Part shown: piece after piece, positions 1 through 9,722 of the stretch | Layout of the letters: every line of letters starts with the position of its first letter | Numbering within the stretch: the stretch's first letter is position 1 | Assembly (NCBI GenBank): GCA_016719565.1 | Contig: JADJYU010000005.1 | Span: 248,001 to 312,000 of the forward strand | Length of the DNA: 64,000 bases | Direction of reading: 5' to 3' | DNA from: Ignavibacteria bacterium | GTDB taxonomy: Bacteria > Bacteroidota > Ignavibacteria > Tepidaquicellales > Tepidaquicellaceae | Position numbers and translations under genes: made by a program | Notes under the pieces: model-generated | Databases searched by the model: none | What the model was told of the DNA's origin: nothing | What the model saw: only the letters and a program-made list of their open reading frames with translations

Positions 1-1389
1 GTATGCGGAATCACTTGAGTATTTAAATTTATAATTTTCATAATCTTCAGGGACTTCCGGGACTTCCGGTATTTCAGTAAAGTCGAAATTTTCAGGAAGG
101 AAGTAAAACTTTGCAGAGTCAAAATAAAACTTCTCCATATCATCTTTGTATTTCGAAAGATTTTCCTCCAGTCTTTCGAGAGAGCCTTTAAGATCGGTCT
201 CAATCTTTTTCTGAATGTCATCGATCCATATCTCCAGTTCCTTTTCATCAAAGAATTCAAGACTGTCTTTATGTACGGGAGCGCGCGGCGGAATTAAGTT
301 CGCTACTTTATTGTAAATTTCTTCTTTTGTTTCATTAACAGCTTTGCTGCCATTCAGAATATTTATCAGTGAAACGGCATCAGTCATTTTGGCATTATCA
401 ATAATAATATTCATACAAGCGTCATTACAATTTCCAAAGTCATAATTAAACAGTGCGTTTTTAAATCCTGGACTTGACTGTTCATTAAAAGGAGTACCGA
501 CACCGAGTCCGTTTTTTGTCATGACAATATTACCTGCAGGTACTATTGCATTTTTATTCGTCGAAAGCACATCGACTTTACCTGACTTTACAACTATCAT
601 ACCGTCGCCGTTCTTATCGATCTTTAAAGAGTAAGAGCCGCCTTTATTTTCCGCAACTGCCGAAGGTATTCCGACTTTGAAAGCCCGGTTATCTCCGTTT
701 TGAGTTTCTGTATTCACCATTCCGTATTCCACAAAGATCTGTCTTGTACTGTCGGCTCCTTTTACTAATATAACTTTTGAATCCGGCTCTATCGTCACTT
801 TACCGATATCAGCGATTATTAACTCTGCAATTGAAACACTGTCCGTAGTGATCCACTGACCTTCCTTAATGCTGTCAGAGCTGACCATATTCATATCATT
901 AATTTTCGGAGAACCTTTTACGCTGACGACTTTCCAGTAAGTAGGAAGACCAAAGGAATATTGTAACGAATCATTACCCTGTCTGAAGTCCCAGTTTTTA
1001 ACGGCATAAAAAATAAATAAAATTGCTATCACAGCGGCAATGCCGGATATCCAGACATATTTTTTCCGGAAGATCGTATAAGTGTTTGCTGTATTTTCGT
1101 TTTGAGAAATTATTTTATCCGAATGTTCACTGAAGTTAATTTTATCTGAAACATTTTCCCATATATTTTCCTGATCGCTTTTCTGTAAAGATCCGTATTT
1201 TGAATTCAGCTTATCGAGATTGTAAAGAGTCTCGAGAGTTTTCTTCAGATATTCTTTACAACCCGGACAATCAGCAATATGTATTTCCATTTTTTGCTTA
1301 TCGGAAAGTGAGATCATTCCTTCAATCTGTTCATCAATAAGCAGCTCAATCTCACCACAGATATTTTCCTTATTTATTTCTTCATTCAT
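1..1389 (-). CDS. Anti-sigma factor with zinc-finger and FecR-like domain (3' end cut by window)
   Basis: The open frame begins at ATG 1389-1387 and runs in phase to base 1 without a stop, so at least 463 residues are present and the C-terminus lies outside. An N-terminal H-x3-C-x2-C zinc motif (HIADCPGC, residues 37-44) is typical of ZAS-type anti-sigma factors. One membrane segment lies at about residues 112-130. A FecR-like beta-rich region follows (about 140-270), then a charged, probably helical tail. The start overlaps the stop of the upstream ECF sigma gene (ATGA), so the two are translationally coupled. The inferred role is to hold that sigma factor at the inner membrane and release it on an envelope signal. 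The signal is unknown: no TonB receptor gene is in view. Family assignment is good; ligand unknown. Confidence 0.82.
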   Translation of the reverse strand, partial: MNEEINKENICGEIELLIDEQIEGMISLSDKQKMEIHIADCPGCKEYLKKTLETLYNLDKLNSKYGSLQKSDQENIWENVSDKINFSEHSDKIISQNENTANTYTIFRKKYVWISGIAAVIAILFIFYAVKNWDFRQGNDSLQYSFGLPTYWKVVSVKGSPKINDMNMVSSDSIKEGQWITTDSVSIAELIIADIGKVTIEPDSKVILVKGADSTRQIFVEYGMVNTETQNGDNRAFKVGIPSAVAENKGGSYSLKIDKNGDGMIVVKSGKVDVLSTNKNAIVPAGNIVMTKNGLGVGTPFNEQSSPGFKNALFNYDFGNCNDACMNIIIDNAKMTDAVSLINILNGSKAVNETKEEIYNKVANLIPPRAPVHKDSLEFFDEKELEIWIDDIQKKIETDLKGSLERLEENLSKYKDDMEKFYFDSAKFYFLPENFDFTEIPEVPEVPEDYENYKFKYSSDSAY

Positions 1390-1964
1390 TTTTTTAACTC
1401 CTCTCTTAATAATTTTCGCGCTCTGTGAAGGTGAGCTTTTGAAGTACCGGTTTTGATATTCATAATTTCAGCAATTTCATTATGCATAAATCCTTCCACG
1501 TCATGCAGTATCAGGACAGCTTTTGCCTGGTCAGGAAGTTTCATAATGGCATTCTGCAGATCGATGTTAAGGTCATCATTATTCTGATCAACATAATGTC
1601 GTCTCTGTTTAGAATATTCTTCCCGTCCCGCGATTATCCGTTTCGAAGTCCTTTCATGCATAAGAAACTGATTTACCGCAATACTGTGCAGCCATGTAGA
1701 AAATCTGCATTCATATCTGAATGAAGTCAGCTTTTTCCATGCAGTTATAAAAACTTCCTGCGTCAGCTCTTTTGCAAGGTCATAGTCGGCGGTAAATCTG
1801 AAACACACCGAATAAACCTTTGAGACATTGTCATCAAATATTCTTCTGAAAGCTTCTTTACTGCCTTTCAGCGCGTCATTAATAAATTTAACTTCAGGAT
1901 CTGAACTTTTCGGAATTAAATTTATAGAGACCTTATCCGGATTCATATTATTTTCTTTGCTCAT
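1386..1964 (-). CDS. ECF-family RNA polymerase sigma factor
   Basis: 192 residues, the usual size for an ECF sigma factor. Region 2 (about residues 36-100) has the promoter-melting pattern with AKELTQEVFITAWKKL. Region 4 (about 133-188) contains LPDQAKAVLILHDVEGF and a helix-turn-helix ending in KAHLHRARKLLREEL. It lies directly upstream of and overlaps a zinc-finger/FecR anti-sigma gene, the classic sigma/anti-sigma pair. It would redirect RNA polymerase to a small regulon when released from the anti-sigma factor. The regulon is not visible. The first methionine is followed by a second at residue 7, so the exact start is uncertain by a few codons. Confidence 0.93.
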   Translation of the reverse strand: MSKENNMNPDKVSINLIPKSSDPEVKFINDALKGSKEAFRRIFDDNVSKVYSVCFRFTADYDLAKELTQEVFITAWKKLTSFRYECRFSTWLHSIAVNQFLMHERTSKRIIAGREEYSKQRRHYVDQNNDDLNIDLQNAIMKLPDQAKAVLILHDVEGFMHNEIAEIMNIKTGTSKAHLHRARKLLREELKK

Positions 1965-2290
1965 AATTTAGATGCCTGTAACTTTAAAAGGTTTAGATGC
2001 TGTTAAAAATATTCTGGAATTTATTAAGAGAAATATTGATAAATTTAAATGATATAAACGGATAAATATATTTAAATTGCTATTCATAATTTATCAGGAT
2101 AAAATTATTGTATAAGAACTTTTATTTTAACTGAGATATTAGTAAAATAGGTAATAAATAAGTATTTCTGTTGAGATTAGCTGAAACATTATTGATTAAC
2201 AAAGGTTATACACATTCAATTATCAATGATCAATTATCAATGATCAAATGGCAAATGTTAAATATCTAATGTCTAATGAACAAAAACTTC

Positions 2291-2353
2291 TAACTTTTAA
2301 TTATTAACTACTAACTATTAACTATTAACTACTAACTATTAACTGCTAACTTT
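2291..2353. repeat. Nine heptanucleotide repeats abutting a start codon
   Basis: Nine consecutive 7-bp units of the form TAACTAT/TAACTAC/TAACTTT end 4 bases before the ATG at 2358. Upstream (about 2216-2290) is more low-complexity sequence, including a doubled TCAATTATCAATGA. No Shine-Dalgarno sequence is seen. The rest of the 393-base gap between the sigma gene and this array (1965-2215) is AT-rich with nothing else recognisable. Unit-number change would move promoter or leader spacing for the downstream gene. Confidence 0.85.
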
Positions 2354-2357
2354 AAAA

Positions 2358-5300
2358 ATGAACTATCCTGTCAGTGTAACATCCATTTATAATAATTTAG
2401 AAAAGAAATTAACTGCTGTAAATAAAAAGGAACTTCTTTTTAAATTCACGAAAAATATCCTTTTAACTTTTACTATACTTTTATCAGCGGGTTTTTTGAT
2501 AATATTAGCCGAGGCAATATTCAGATTTGGTACAGGTACAAGAGGAATTTTTTACTGGGGATTCCTTTCTGTGTCTGTTACAACGGTCACATATCTTATT
2601 TTAAATTTTATACTGAAGAGATCCGGAATGATCGGAAATTTTGATCTGATTTCTTACTCCAGAAAAGTAGGAGATAACTACGGAGATATAAAGGACAAGT
2701 TATCAAATTCATTATCGCTTGCAATGCCTGATAAGAAAGAAAAAAGAAATGAAGTATTTTCAGATGAGTTAATACAGGAAGACCTGAGAAGCATCAATGA
2801 AATTGCAGGCGAGAAAGATCTTTCTTCCTTTATAAAATTTTCTTCACTTAAAAAATTATTTTTAATATTTCTTTCAGTTTTAGTATTCATAGTTTCTGCG
2901 TTTTTAATATTCCCCGGGAATCTCAACGGAGCTGTAAAAAGAATTGTAAATCATAATTACAACTTTCTTGATAATGACACGGGTATTTCTTTTGAAATAA
3001 TACCCGGCGATATTGAGATCTCAGCAGGAGAAAATGTCATAGTCGGCGTTACTATTAATTCCACATCCGAAGAACTCAATATTAAGGAAATTAATTTATT
3101 CACAAAACAAATTACTGCAGACGGAAACGAGAAGCTTTCAGCTCCGGTAAAATTAATTTCAGAGACCGGTAATAATTTCACCGGGACTATTGAAAATACA
3201 GTTCATGACTTAATCTATTTTGCCGAGTATAAAGGAATCAGATCAGGAGAATATAAGATCACTGTTTCAGAATACCCTGTCATTAAAAACTTTACTGTTA
3301 AAGTAATACCGCCGGAGTTCACAGGATTACCTGAAAAGACTCTTCCCGAAAATGAAGGTAACATTTACTGTCCTGAAGGCAGCAATATAGAGTTTAATCT
3401 GACAGCAAGCGCTGATCTTTCTTTTGCGGGAATTGATATCAACGGAAACACTGTGACATTTGAGCATAACGGTTCTACGGCAAAAGGAAACGTCACAGTA
3501 AAAGAAAGCGGCAGTTACAGATTTATACTGAAGGATACAAAAGGCGGCGTTAACAGAAGCTTTAAACAATACACTATAAAAGTTCTGCCTGACGAACCGC
3601 CGAGAATTACAATAATCGAACCCGCCGAATCAAACTTAGAGCTTAAAGGAGAAAAAGAGATCTTAGTCAGATCAAGAATTTCAGATGACTACGGTTTTTC
3701 TAAGCTTGTATTAGGTTATAGGAAAGTAAAACTAATTGCCGGAGACGGCGCAGCGCCTGATTATAATTATTTAAACATAGAGATAAAAAATCCTACCGCT
3801 ACTTCACTTGAAGTGCCTTACATATGGAATTTATCCGGATTAAATCTCCGTTCGGGTGAAAGCGCTGAATATTTTACTGAAGTAACAGACAACACGGGAA
3901 AGACAGCAAGGTCCGAGATAAAAACCATACAGTACAAATCGATCTCTGATATTTTAAAGGAGAGCGAAGTTATGACAAAGGAATTGAAATTAGAAATGGA
4001 ATCAGCTTATGATCAGATGGAAGAACTAAATCAGAATATTGAGGATATTAAAAAGCAGCTTCAGAGAAACGAAGAGCTAGGTCTGAATGAAGAAAGCAAA
4101 AAGGAGATGGAAAAAAAGCTGGATAATTTCCAGAAGAATATGAATTCCGCTCAGAACAAACTTGATCAGAACATGGAAGAGATGCAGAAGAATAATATGC
4201 TGGATGAAAAAACGCTTGAGCAGTATATGGAGCTTCAGAAAATGTTCAATAAGATCAACACTCCAGAATTTCAGAAAATGCTTGAGAAGCTTAAAGAGGC
4301 GTTAAAGAAGAATAACGAAGAAGAGCTTAAGGAAGCGTTAAAGAATTTTAAATTTGATGAAGAGGCGTTTAAGAAATATATGGAAAAGGCGATGGAGCTG
4401 ATGAAGAAGATTGAAAACATGCAGAAATTCGGAGAGCTTACTCAGAAGCTTGAAGACATTGCAAAAAAACAGGAGCAGCTGAAAAATGAAACGGAGAATG
4501 CGAAGGACAGTGATAAGAATAAAATGGATGAACTTTCACAAAAGCAGCAAGACATTAAAGAGCAGACTAAAGATTTTAACGATGAGCTTCAGAAACTGAT
4601 TGATGAAATGAATAAAATGAAGGATGAACTAAGTCCTGAAGAACTTGAGGAAATACAAAAGCAGATGAATAAAAAAGGCGTAGAGAATAAAATGCAGAAG
4701 TCCGGTGATGAGTTGAAAAATTCTCAGAAAAGCAGTTCAGAGAAAACTCAGGAAGAAATTCTTGAAGAACTTAACAACATGGATGAGAAAATGAAAAATG
4801 CACTGGGCAAGATGATGGATTCACAGGATAAGCAGAGTAAATTAACGGAAAAACTTAAAGACATTAAAAAAGAACTGGAAGAGATGAGCAGGAGACAGCA
4901 GGAGCTGAAAGATAAAACCGACGAACTAGATGAAGATGAAAAGGGTGAATTTCAGCAGAATAAAAAGGATCAGGGTGATCTTCAGAATCAACTTTCTGAA
5001 ACGATAGATGATCTGATGAATGCTTCAAAGATGGGAATGAAGATGTCTCCGGACCTCGGGAAGGAATTAGGAAATGCATATAATAAAATGGACAAAGCAG
5101 GGAAGGAGCTCGGCGAGATGAAGCAGAAAGATGCTTCAAGCGATCAGGGAAAAGCAAAAGAATCTCTTGATAATGCTGCAAAGATGCTTGGCGATATGCT
5201 TTCTGAAATGGGAAAAAGCGGCAAAGGCGGAAAGGGAGATAAACCCGGTTCAGGAAATATGGGTCAGCTGATGGACAGGCTCAGTGATATAATTGCGCAG

Positions 5301-5870
5301 CAGATGGGTATGAACGGCAAATCAGGGAAAATGGGAATGGAAGGAAATTCCGGTGAGAACGGAAAGACAGGAAAAGACGGCAAAGGCAATTCTCCTGACG
5401 GACTGACACAGGAGCAAAGACAGGAGATGCAGCGGCTTAGTATGGAGCAGCAGCAGATTCAGAAATCCCTTGAGATGCTGAATGAAGAGTTAAAGAGAGA
5501 GCAGGAAAGAAGCGGAGAGAAAGTACTTGGCAATATGGATGAGATACAAAGAGAAATGCAGGAGATTGTAAAAGAGCTTAGCGAATATAATGTAGATGAT
5601 AAACTGATCGAGAAGCAGAACAGGATATTATCAAGACTTCTTGATGCGAGGCTTTCGCAAAGGGAAAAAGATTTTGAACCGAAAAGAGAATCGAGACCGG
5701 GAGAGAATATAAGCAGAAATTCACCGCCTGAAATAATTCTCAGCGGACCAAATTCATACAATGCGCTGAAGGAAGATTTCTTAAGATTAAGCAAAGAAGG
5801 GTTTTCTGAAGACTATGAAAATCTTATAACCAATTATCTGCTTGAACTGAAGAAGGGCGGATTGAAGTAA
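2358..5870 (+). CDS. DUF4175-type large membrane-anchored coiled-coil protein
   Basis: 1170 residues. Two N-terminal membrane segments (about 31-53 and 63-85) and a third at about 167-186 anchor it. Residues 190-530 look like an extracytoplasmic beta-rich part. From about 530 to 910 the sequence is an almost continuous coiled coil rich in Glu, Lys, Gln and Met, followed by a Gly/Lys/Met-rich low-complexity stretch (about 930-1010) and a helical C-terminus. This architecture matches the DUF4175 family of Bacteroidota and Chlorobi, whose function is not established. The gene starts immediately after a heptanucleotide repeat array with no clear ribosome site. The CBS protein downstream is separated by a terminator-like hairpin, so it is probably a separate unit. 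Confidence 0.75.
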   Translation: MNYPVSVTSIYNNLEKKLTAVNKKELLFKFTKNILLTFTILLSAGFLIILAEAIFRFGTGTRGIFYWGFLSVSVTTVTYLILNFILKRSGMIGNFDLISYSRKVGDNYGDIKDKLSNSLSLAMPDKKEKRNEVFSDELIQEDLRSINEIAGEKDLSSFIKFSSLKKLFLIFLSVLVFIVSAFLIFPGNLNGAVKRIVNHNYNFLDNDTGISFEIIPGDIEISAGENVIVGVTINSTSEELNIKEINLFTKQITADGNEKLSAPVKLISETGNNFTGTIENTVHDLIYFAEYKGIRSGEYKITVSEYPVIKNFTVKVIPPEFTGLPEKTLPENEGNIYCPEGSNIEFNLTASADLSFAGIDINGNTVTFEHNGSTAKGNVTVKESGSYRFILKDTKGGVNRSFKQYTIKVLPDEPPRITIIEPAESNLELKGEKEILVRSRISDDYGFSKLVLGYRKVKLIAGDGAAPDYNYLNIEIKNPTATSLEVPYIWNLSGLNLRSGESAEYFTEVTDNTGKTARSEIKTIQYKSISDILKESEVMTKELKLEMESAYDQMEELNQNIEDIKKQLQRNEELGLNEESKKEMEKKLDNFQKNMNSAQNKLDQNMEEMQKNNMLDEKTLEQYMELQKMFNKINTPEFQKMLEKLKEALKKNNEEELKEALKNFKFDEEAFKKYMEKAMELMKKIENMQKFGELTQKLEDIAKKQEQLKNETENAKDSDKNKMDELSQKQQDIKEQTKDFNDELQKLIDEMNKMKDELSPEELEEIQKQMNKKGVENKMQKSGDELKNSQKSSSEKTQEEILEELNNMDEKMKNALGKMMDSQDKQSKLTEKLKDIKKELEEMSRRQQELKDKTDELDEDEKGEFQQNKKDQGDLQNQLSETIDDLMNASKMGMKMSPDLGKELGNAYNKMDKAGKELGEMKQKDASSDQGKAKESLDNAAKMLGDMLSEMGKSGKGGKGDKPGSGNMGQLMDRLSDIIAQQMGMNGKSGKMGMEGNSGENGKTGKDGKGNSPDGLTQEQRQEMQRLSMEQQQIQKSLEMLNEELKREQERSGEKVLGNMDEIQREMQEIVKELSEYNVDDKLIEKQNRILSRLLDARLSQREKDFEPKRESRPGENISRNSPPEIILSGPNSYNALKEDFLRLSKEGFSEDYENLITNYLLELKKGGLK

Positions 5871-5945
5871 TTTTTAAAATCAGATATTTTCCTAATATCT
5901 GTAGCAAAAGGTTCTATAATAAATTTTTTTTCAATATTCATTAAC

Positions 5946-5975
5946 GTCAGGATTCATGTCCTGACATTATTTTTT
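5946..5975 (+). terminator. Rho-independent terminator after the DUF4175 gene
   Basis: A perfect 7-bp stem GTCAGGA/TCCTGAC with a 6-base loop is followed by ATTATTTTTT. It sits 75 bases after the stop codon. Confidence 0.75.
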
Positions 5976-6084
5976 GTGCCCGGACATAAGTCCATTCATA
6001 AAAAATATTAAATTCTTAAAATGATAATATTGCTTATTGAAAATTTATTGCATATTTTTCTGAAAAACTTACCGGAGGTAAAAA

Positions 6085-6522
6085 ATGAAAACTCTAAAAG
6101 ATCTTATAAAAGACAAGCCCATGCATTTTGTAAAATCAGGCATGAAGATAATTGATGTCGCAAAATTCATGGGACTGCACAATATCGGCGCAGTGCCTGT
6201 CCTCGGGCAATCCGAGAAACTTAAGCTCATTGGAATTTTCTCCGAAAGAGATCTTCTCAGAAAATGCATTGCAAAAGAAATTAACCTGTTTGAAACTCCG
6301 GTAGATGATGTTATGACAAAGAAAGTTATTGTAATAGATTCGCATGATACTCCCGAATACTGCATGCAGATCATGAAGCAGGAAAATATACGTCATATGC
6401 CTGTCATCGAAGGTCAGGACCTGAAAGGGATAATATCGATAAGGGATCTTATGCTTTATGATATGAATCAGAAAGAAGAAAAAATCGAAATGCTGAATTC
6501 ATATATTCAGTTTAACGGATAG
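6085..6522 (+). CDS. CBS-pair domain protein
   Basis: 145 residues, essentially two CBS motifs. The first (about 8-65) includes AVPVLGQSEKLKLIGIFSER and the second (about 75-135) includes RHMPVIEGQDLKGIISIRD. Stand-alone CBS pairs bind adenosine nucleotides and act as energy sensors, but the partner cannot be read from the sequence. A good Shine-Dalgarno (CCGGAGGT) lies 6 bases before the ATG, unusual in this window and supporting the start. The AAA ATPase gene follows after 53 bases on the same strand. Confidence 0.88.
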   Translation: MKTLKDLIKDKPMHFVKSGMKIIDVAKFMGLHNIGAVPVLGQSEKLKLIGIFSERDLLRKCIAKEINLFETPVDDVMTKKVIVIDSHDTPEYCMQIMKQENIRHMPVIEGQDLKGIISIRDLMLYDMNQKEEKIEMLNSYIQFNG

Positions 6523-6575
6523 ACAATTCAAATATTTACAAACTAATTTAAAAATAATTTACCTGCCTGAAATTA

Positions 6576-8117
6576 ATGAATCGAAACGAAATAAGAACCC
6601 TCGGACAATTAAAGAAATCCGGATACAAAGTTTTAACAGTAAAAGATGAGATCAGAAATAATCTGATAAAAAAAATTGAAAACAAAGAATCCTTCTTTAA
6701 AGGAATAATCGGTTATGATAACAGTGTTATTCCCTCTTTGATAAATTCGCTTCTTTCTAAACACGACATAATATTGCTTGGCTTGAGAGGTCAGGCTAAA
6801 ACGAAAATTGCAAGACTTATCCCTGAACTGCTTGACGAGTATATTCCGATTATAAAAGGATCAGAAATAAACGACAACCCTTTTAATCCCATTTCAAAAT
6901 ATTCAGTTGATCTGATCAATGATTCAGGAGACGAGACTGAAATTGAATGGATATTCAGAGAGCAGAGATACAGCGAGAAGCTTGCCACTCCTGATGTGAA
7001 TATAGCAGATCTTATCGGAGACATTGATCCTATCAAAGCTGCTAATCAAAGACTGCATTATTCCCATGAAGGCGCGATTCATTTCGGAATTATTCCAAGG
7101 ACTAACAGAGGTATTTTTGTAATTAACGAACTCCCTGATCTGCAGCCGAGAATACAGGTTGGTCTTCTCAATATTATGCAGGAAAAAGATATTCAGATCA
7201 GAGGATTCAACATAAGAATTCCACTCGATATCCTGATGGTCTTTACAGCAAATCCTGAAGATTATACAAACAGGGGAAATATTATCACTCCGTTAAAAGA
7301 CAGAATTGATTCACAGATCATAACTCATTATCCGAAGATACTTGAAGACGGAATAAAGATCACTGAGTCAAATTCATGGACAGACAGAAACGAAAAGAAG
7401 AAAATTCATATCCCCTATTATTTCAGAGAGATAATTGAAATGACTGCAATGCAGGCCAGGATAAGTGAATTCGTCGATCAGAAATCCGGAGTAAGCGCAA
7501 GACTTACGATTTCCTCTATGGAAAATCTCATAAGTAATGCTGAGAGAAGATCGATAATGAATAGTGAAGAATTTATAATGCCGCGAATGTGTGATGTGCT
7601 TTCTATTTTACCGGGGATCACGGGTAAAGTAGAACTGGTCTTTGAAGGTGAGCAGGAAGGTTCGTTAAAAGTTGCTAAAGCTCTGATCTCAAAATCTGTC
7701 AGGGAAATTTTTAAAAAATATTTTCCGGATCCTCTGCAGAAGCTGAAAAAGAAATCCGGCGATAAAACACAGCAGGAAAAAAGCATTAAAGATCCGTATT
7801 CTGAGATCATTGATTGGTTTCAGTTCGGAGGGAAAGTAAATATTAAGGATGATATGACTTTTAAAAATTACTTTGCAGAATTAAAGAAAGTAGACGGTCT
7901 GGAAAATTTCGTAATGAAGTATCCTCAGTATTTTGAGAATGATCATGAGCTGGCTTCTTTAATGGAATTTGTATTGGACGGTCTGCATCAGAATTCTAAA
8001 ATTGCGAAGGATGAAATTGATTCTGTAATAATGTACAAAGATATGCTCGGAAGTATGTTCTCCGGAAGCAGCGGAACTTCTGAATTCGGCGGATATGATG
8101 AAGAATATTATAACTGA
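6576..8117 (+). CDS. MoxR/Mg-chelatase-like AAA+ ATPase
   Basis: 513 residues. A P-loop GLRGQAKT (about 69-76), a Walker B-like GIFVINELPDL (about 179-189) and a sensor-1 region with FTANPEDYTNRG mark it as an AAA+ ATPase of the Mg-chelatase/MoxR branch. The C-terminal third lacks a recognised domain. Such ATPases usually act with a VWA-domain partner in metal insertion or complex maturation. No VWA gene is adjacent: the next gene is on the other strand. The substrate is therefore unknown. It probably shares a transcript with the CBS protein upstream. Confidence 0.8.
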   Translation: MNRNEIRTLGQLKKSGYKVLTVKDEIRNNLIKKIENKESFFKGIIGYDNSVIPSLINSLLSKHDIILLGLRGQAKTKIARLIPELLDEYIPIIKGSEINDNPFNPISKYSVDLINDSGDETEIEWIFREQRYSEKLATPDVNIADLIGDIDPIKAANQRLHYSHEGAIHFGIIPRTNRGIFVINELPDLQPRIQVGLLNIMQEKDIQIRGFNIRIPLDILMVFTANPEDYTNRGNIITPLKDRIDSQIITHYPKILEDGIKITESNSWTDRNEKKKIHIPYYFREIIEMTAMQARISEFVDQKSGVSARLTISSMENLISNAERRSIMNSEEFIMPRMCDVLSILPGITGKVELVFEGEQEGSLKVAKALISKSVREIFKKYFPDPLQKLKKKSGDKTQQEKSIKDPYSEIIDWFQFGGKVNIKDDMTFKNYFAELKKVDGLENFVMKYPQYFENDHELASLMEFVLDGLHQNSKIAKDEIDSVIMYKDMLGSMFSGSSGTSEFGGYDEEYYN

Positions 8118-8140
8118 AAAAATACAGCGTTATTACTAAT

Positions 8141-8175
8141 CCGGTGAATAAAAACTTTCAGGATTTATTTACCGG
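8141..8175. terminator. Bidirectional hairpin between convergent genes
   Basis: A 12-bp stem CCGGTGAATAAA/TTTATTTACCGG with one G-T pair and an 11-base loop lies where the ATPase gene and the ccm cluster converge. T-rich sequence is present on both sides but no long uninterrupted T run. It overlaps the last codons of ccmD. Confidence 0.55.
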
Positions 8176-8296
8176 AGTTTTCAATCTTCTTTATTTTATT
8201 GTCAAGCGATCTCAGATATCCGAATATACCTACCCAGATAATAAGCACTATCAGCATAACAATATAAAGTGAATTGGTTTCTAAAAAATCATACAT
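8165..8296 (-). CDS. ccmD: CcmD-like small haem-exporter membrane protein
   Basis: A 43-residue frame from ATG 8296-8294 to TAA 8167-8165. It has a short N-terminal segment, one membrane helix (YIVMLIVLIIWVGIFGYL, about residues 11-28) and a basic tail (RSLDNKIKKI). That size, topology and charge pattern, and the position 9 bases after ccmC, match CcmD, which holds haem-loaded CcmE on the CcmABC complex. Sequence conservation of CcmD is weak in general, so the call rests on context as much as on sequence. Confidence 0.78.
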   Translation of the reverse strand: MYDFLETNSLYIVMLIVLIIWVGIFGYLRSLDNKIKKIENSGK

Positions 8297-8305
8297 AAAA
8301 AATTT

Positions 8306-8968
8306 TTAATCGTTTAAACTTAATTTATTATAATTTATTTTTTCTACTCTTATTTTTAAATTCAGCATCCAGAGATAAAGCATAGTAAATCCTGTCAAAG
8401 CCGAAATAAAAACAGTAAGCATTGAACTGTCCATATTTATCTTACCCTGCGTGTTAATTATAGGATCAGGATGAAGACTTTCTACAATCCTCGGCATTAT
8501 AAATACAAAAAACGGAACCGTTACAGCTGCAATTATCGCATATACTGAAGACAGCTTTGCGCGCTGATCTTCGGAATCAATTGCCGATCTCAAAGCAAAA
8601 TATGCTCCGTATATCAGCAGTAATATAAATATCGATGTCTGTCTCGGATCCCAGTTCCAGAATGAACCCCAGCTGAATTTTGCCCACAATGATCCGGTTG
8701 CAGTCGCAAGTATACAGAATAAAAATCCAAGCTGCGCGCATGAATATGATCTGATGTCATAATCATGATCCTTCGTTTTTAAATATCTTATCGAATACCA
8801 CATTGACATAAAAAAAGCAAGTACGGATATCCATGACATAGGCACATGAAAATAAAGAACTCTCGCTTTATCTCCTAGCGCAGGAATATTGGGAATTGGC
8901 AATGCTAAACCCAGCACTATTACCCCGGATATAATTAAAAACACAAGTGATGTAAATATTTTATTCAT
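8306..8968 (-). CDS. ccmC: Haem-handling membrane protein CcmC
   Basis: 220 residues with six predicted membrane segments and the tryptophan-rich WWD signature WGSFWNWDPRQT (about 100-111), which binds haem in the periplasm. Flanking histidines in YFHVPMSW (about 41) and ESLHPD (about 165) are the expected haem axial ligands. CcmC loads haem onto CcmE during System I cytochrome c maturation. It sits between ccmB and ccmD. CcmE, CcmF, CcmG and CcmH are not in the window. Confidence 0.92.
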   Translation of the reverse strand: MNKIFTSLVFLIISGVIVLGLALPIPNIPALGDKARVLYFHVPMSWISVLAFFMSMWYSIRYLKTKDHDYDIRSYSCAQLGFLFCILATATGSLWAKFSWGSFWNWDPRQTSIFILLLIYGAYFALRSAIDSEDQRAKLSSVYAIIAAVTVPFFVFIMPRIVESLHPDPIINTQGKINMDSSMLTVFISALTGFTMLYLWMLNLKIRVEKINYNKLSLND

Positions 8969-9051
8969 AATAATATTATTACTTTATTCTTAAACTGGAT
9001 GTTGAAATACATGCTGACAATTTAAATTTATAAATATATCATTTCAATTAA

Positions 9052-9717
9052 CTAATCTTCCCAGACATATTTGAATAACATTAAAGATGCAACTGTTACT
9101 ACTATAAAGTAAGAGATCAGAATTTGTATTTCACCAAACAGCTTATCTGTTTCCACTCCAAGACTTGCGAGTTTGGTTGCATTGATCACTGTTATAAGCA
9201 GCGGTAGCAAAACGGGAAATGAAAGTACCGGATACAAGGTTCCTTTTGAATTCGCCTTTGAAATTATAGCTGCAATAATTGTAGAAGCGGATACAAGTCC
9301 CAGATTACCGAATACTAAAACGATCAGAAATCCCGGAAGGTTTTTTATCTGATAATCAGTTATTATTACAAACAGAAAAAGTATAAGAGCGTTGAGGGAG
9401 AAAGTCAGAACCATATTGAATATAAGCTTTCCAAGTATGACGCTGTCAGAGCCGGTGGATAACTTCAGCGCAACTGATGTTTCCTTTTCTTCCTCCTTTA
9501 CAAATGTCCTCGAAAGACCGCTGACCGAAGTAAAAAAAACAGCTATCCATAATAACCCGGTCAGAATTTCATTATCCGCCTTTTCATCCCCGATCGCAAA
9601 ACGTATAATAGAAATTGTAACGAGTACAAACATCAGAAGAGAATTAATTACATATCTGGTACGAAGCTCAGAGCTTAAGTCTTTTTTAAAAACCAGATAA
9701 GAATTTTTAAGAAGCAT
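9052..9717 (-). CDS. ccmB: Haem exporter permease subunit CcmB
   Basis: 221 residues, close to the CcmB norm, with about six membrane segments. The N-terminal VFKKDLSSELRTRYVINSLL is typical of CcmB, which begins with a short cytoplasmic stretch and a conserved E-x-R. The gene lies 5 bases after ccmA and upstream of ccmC. With CcmA it forms the ABC module that drives release of holo-CcmE from CcmC/CcmD. Confidence 0.9.
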   Translation of the reverse strand: MLLKNSYLVFKKDLSSELRTRYVINSLLMFVLVTISIIRFAIGDEKADNEILTGLLWIAVFFTSVSGLSRTFVKEEEKETSVALKLSTGSDSVILGKLIFNMVLTFSLNALILFLFVIITDYQIKNLPGFLIVLVFGNLGLVSASTIIAAIISKANSKGTLYPVLSFPVLLPLLITVINATKLASLGVETDKLFGEIQILISYFIVVTVASLMLFKYVWED

Positions 9718-9722
9718 TTATA

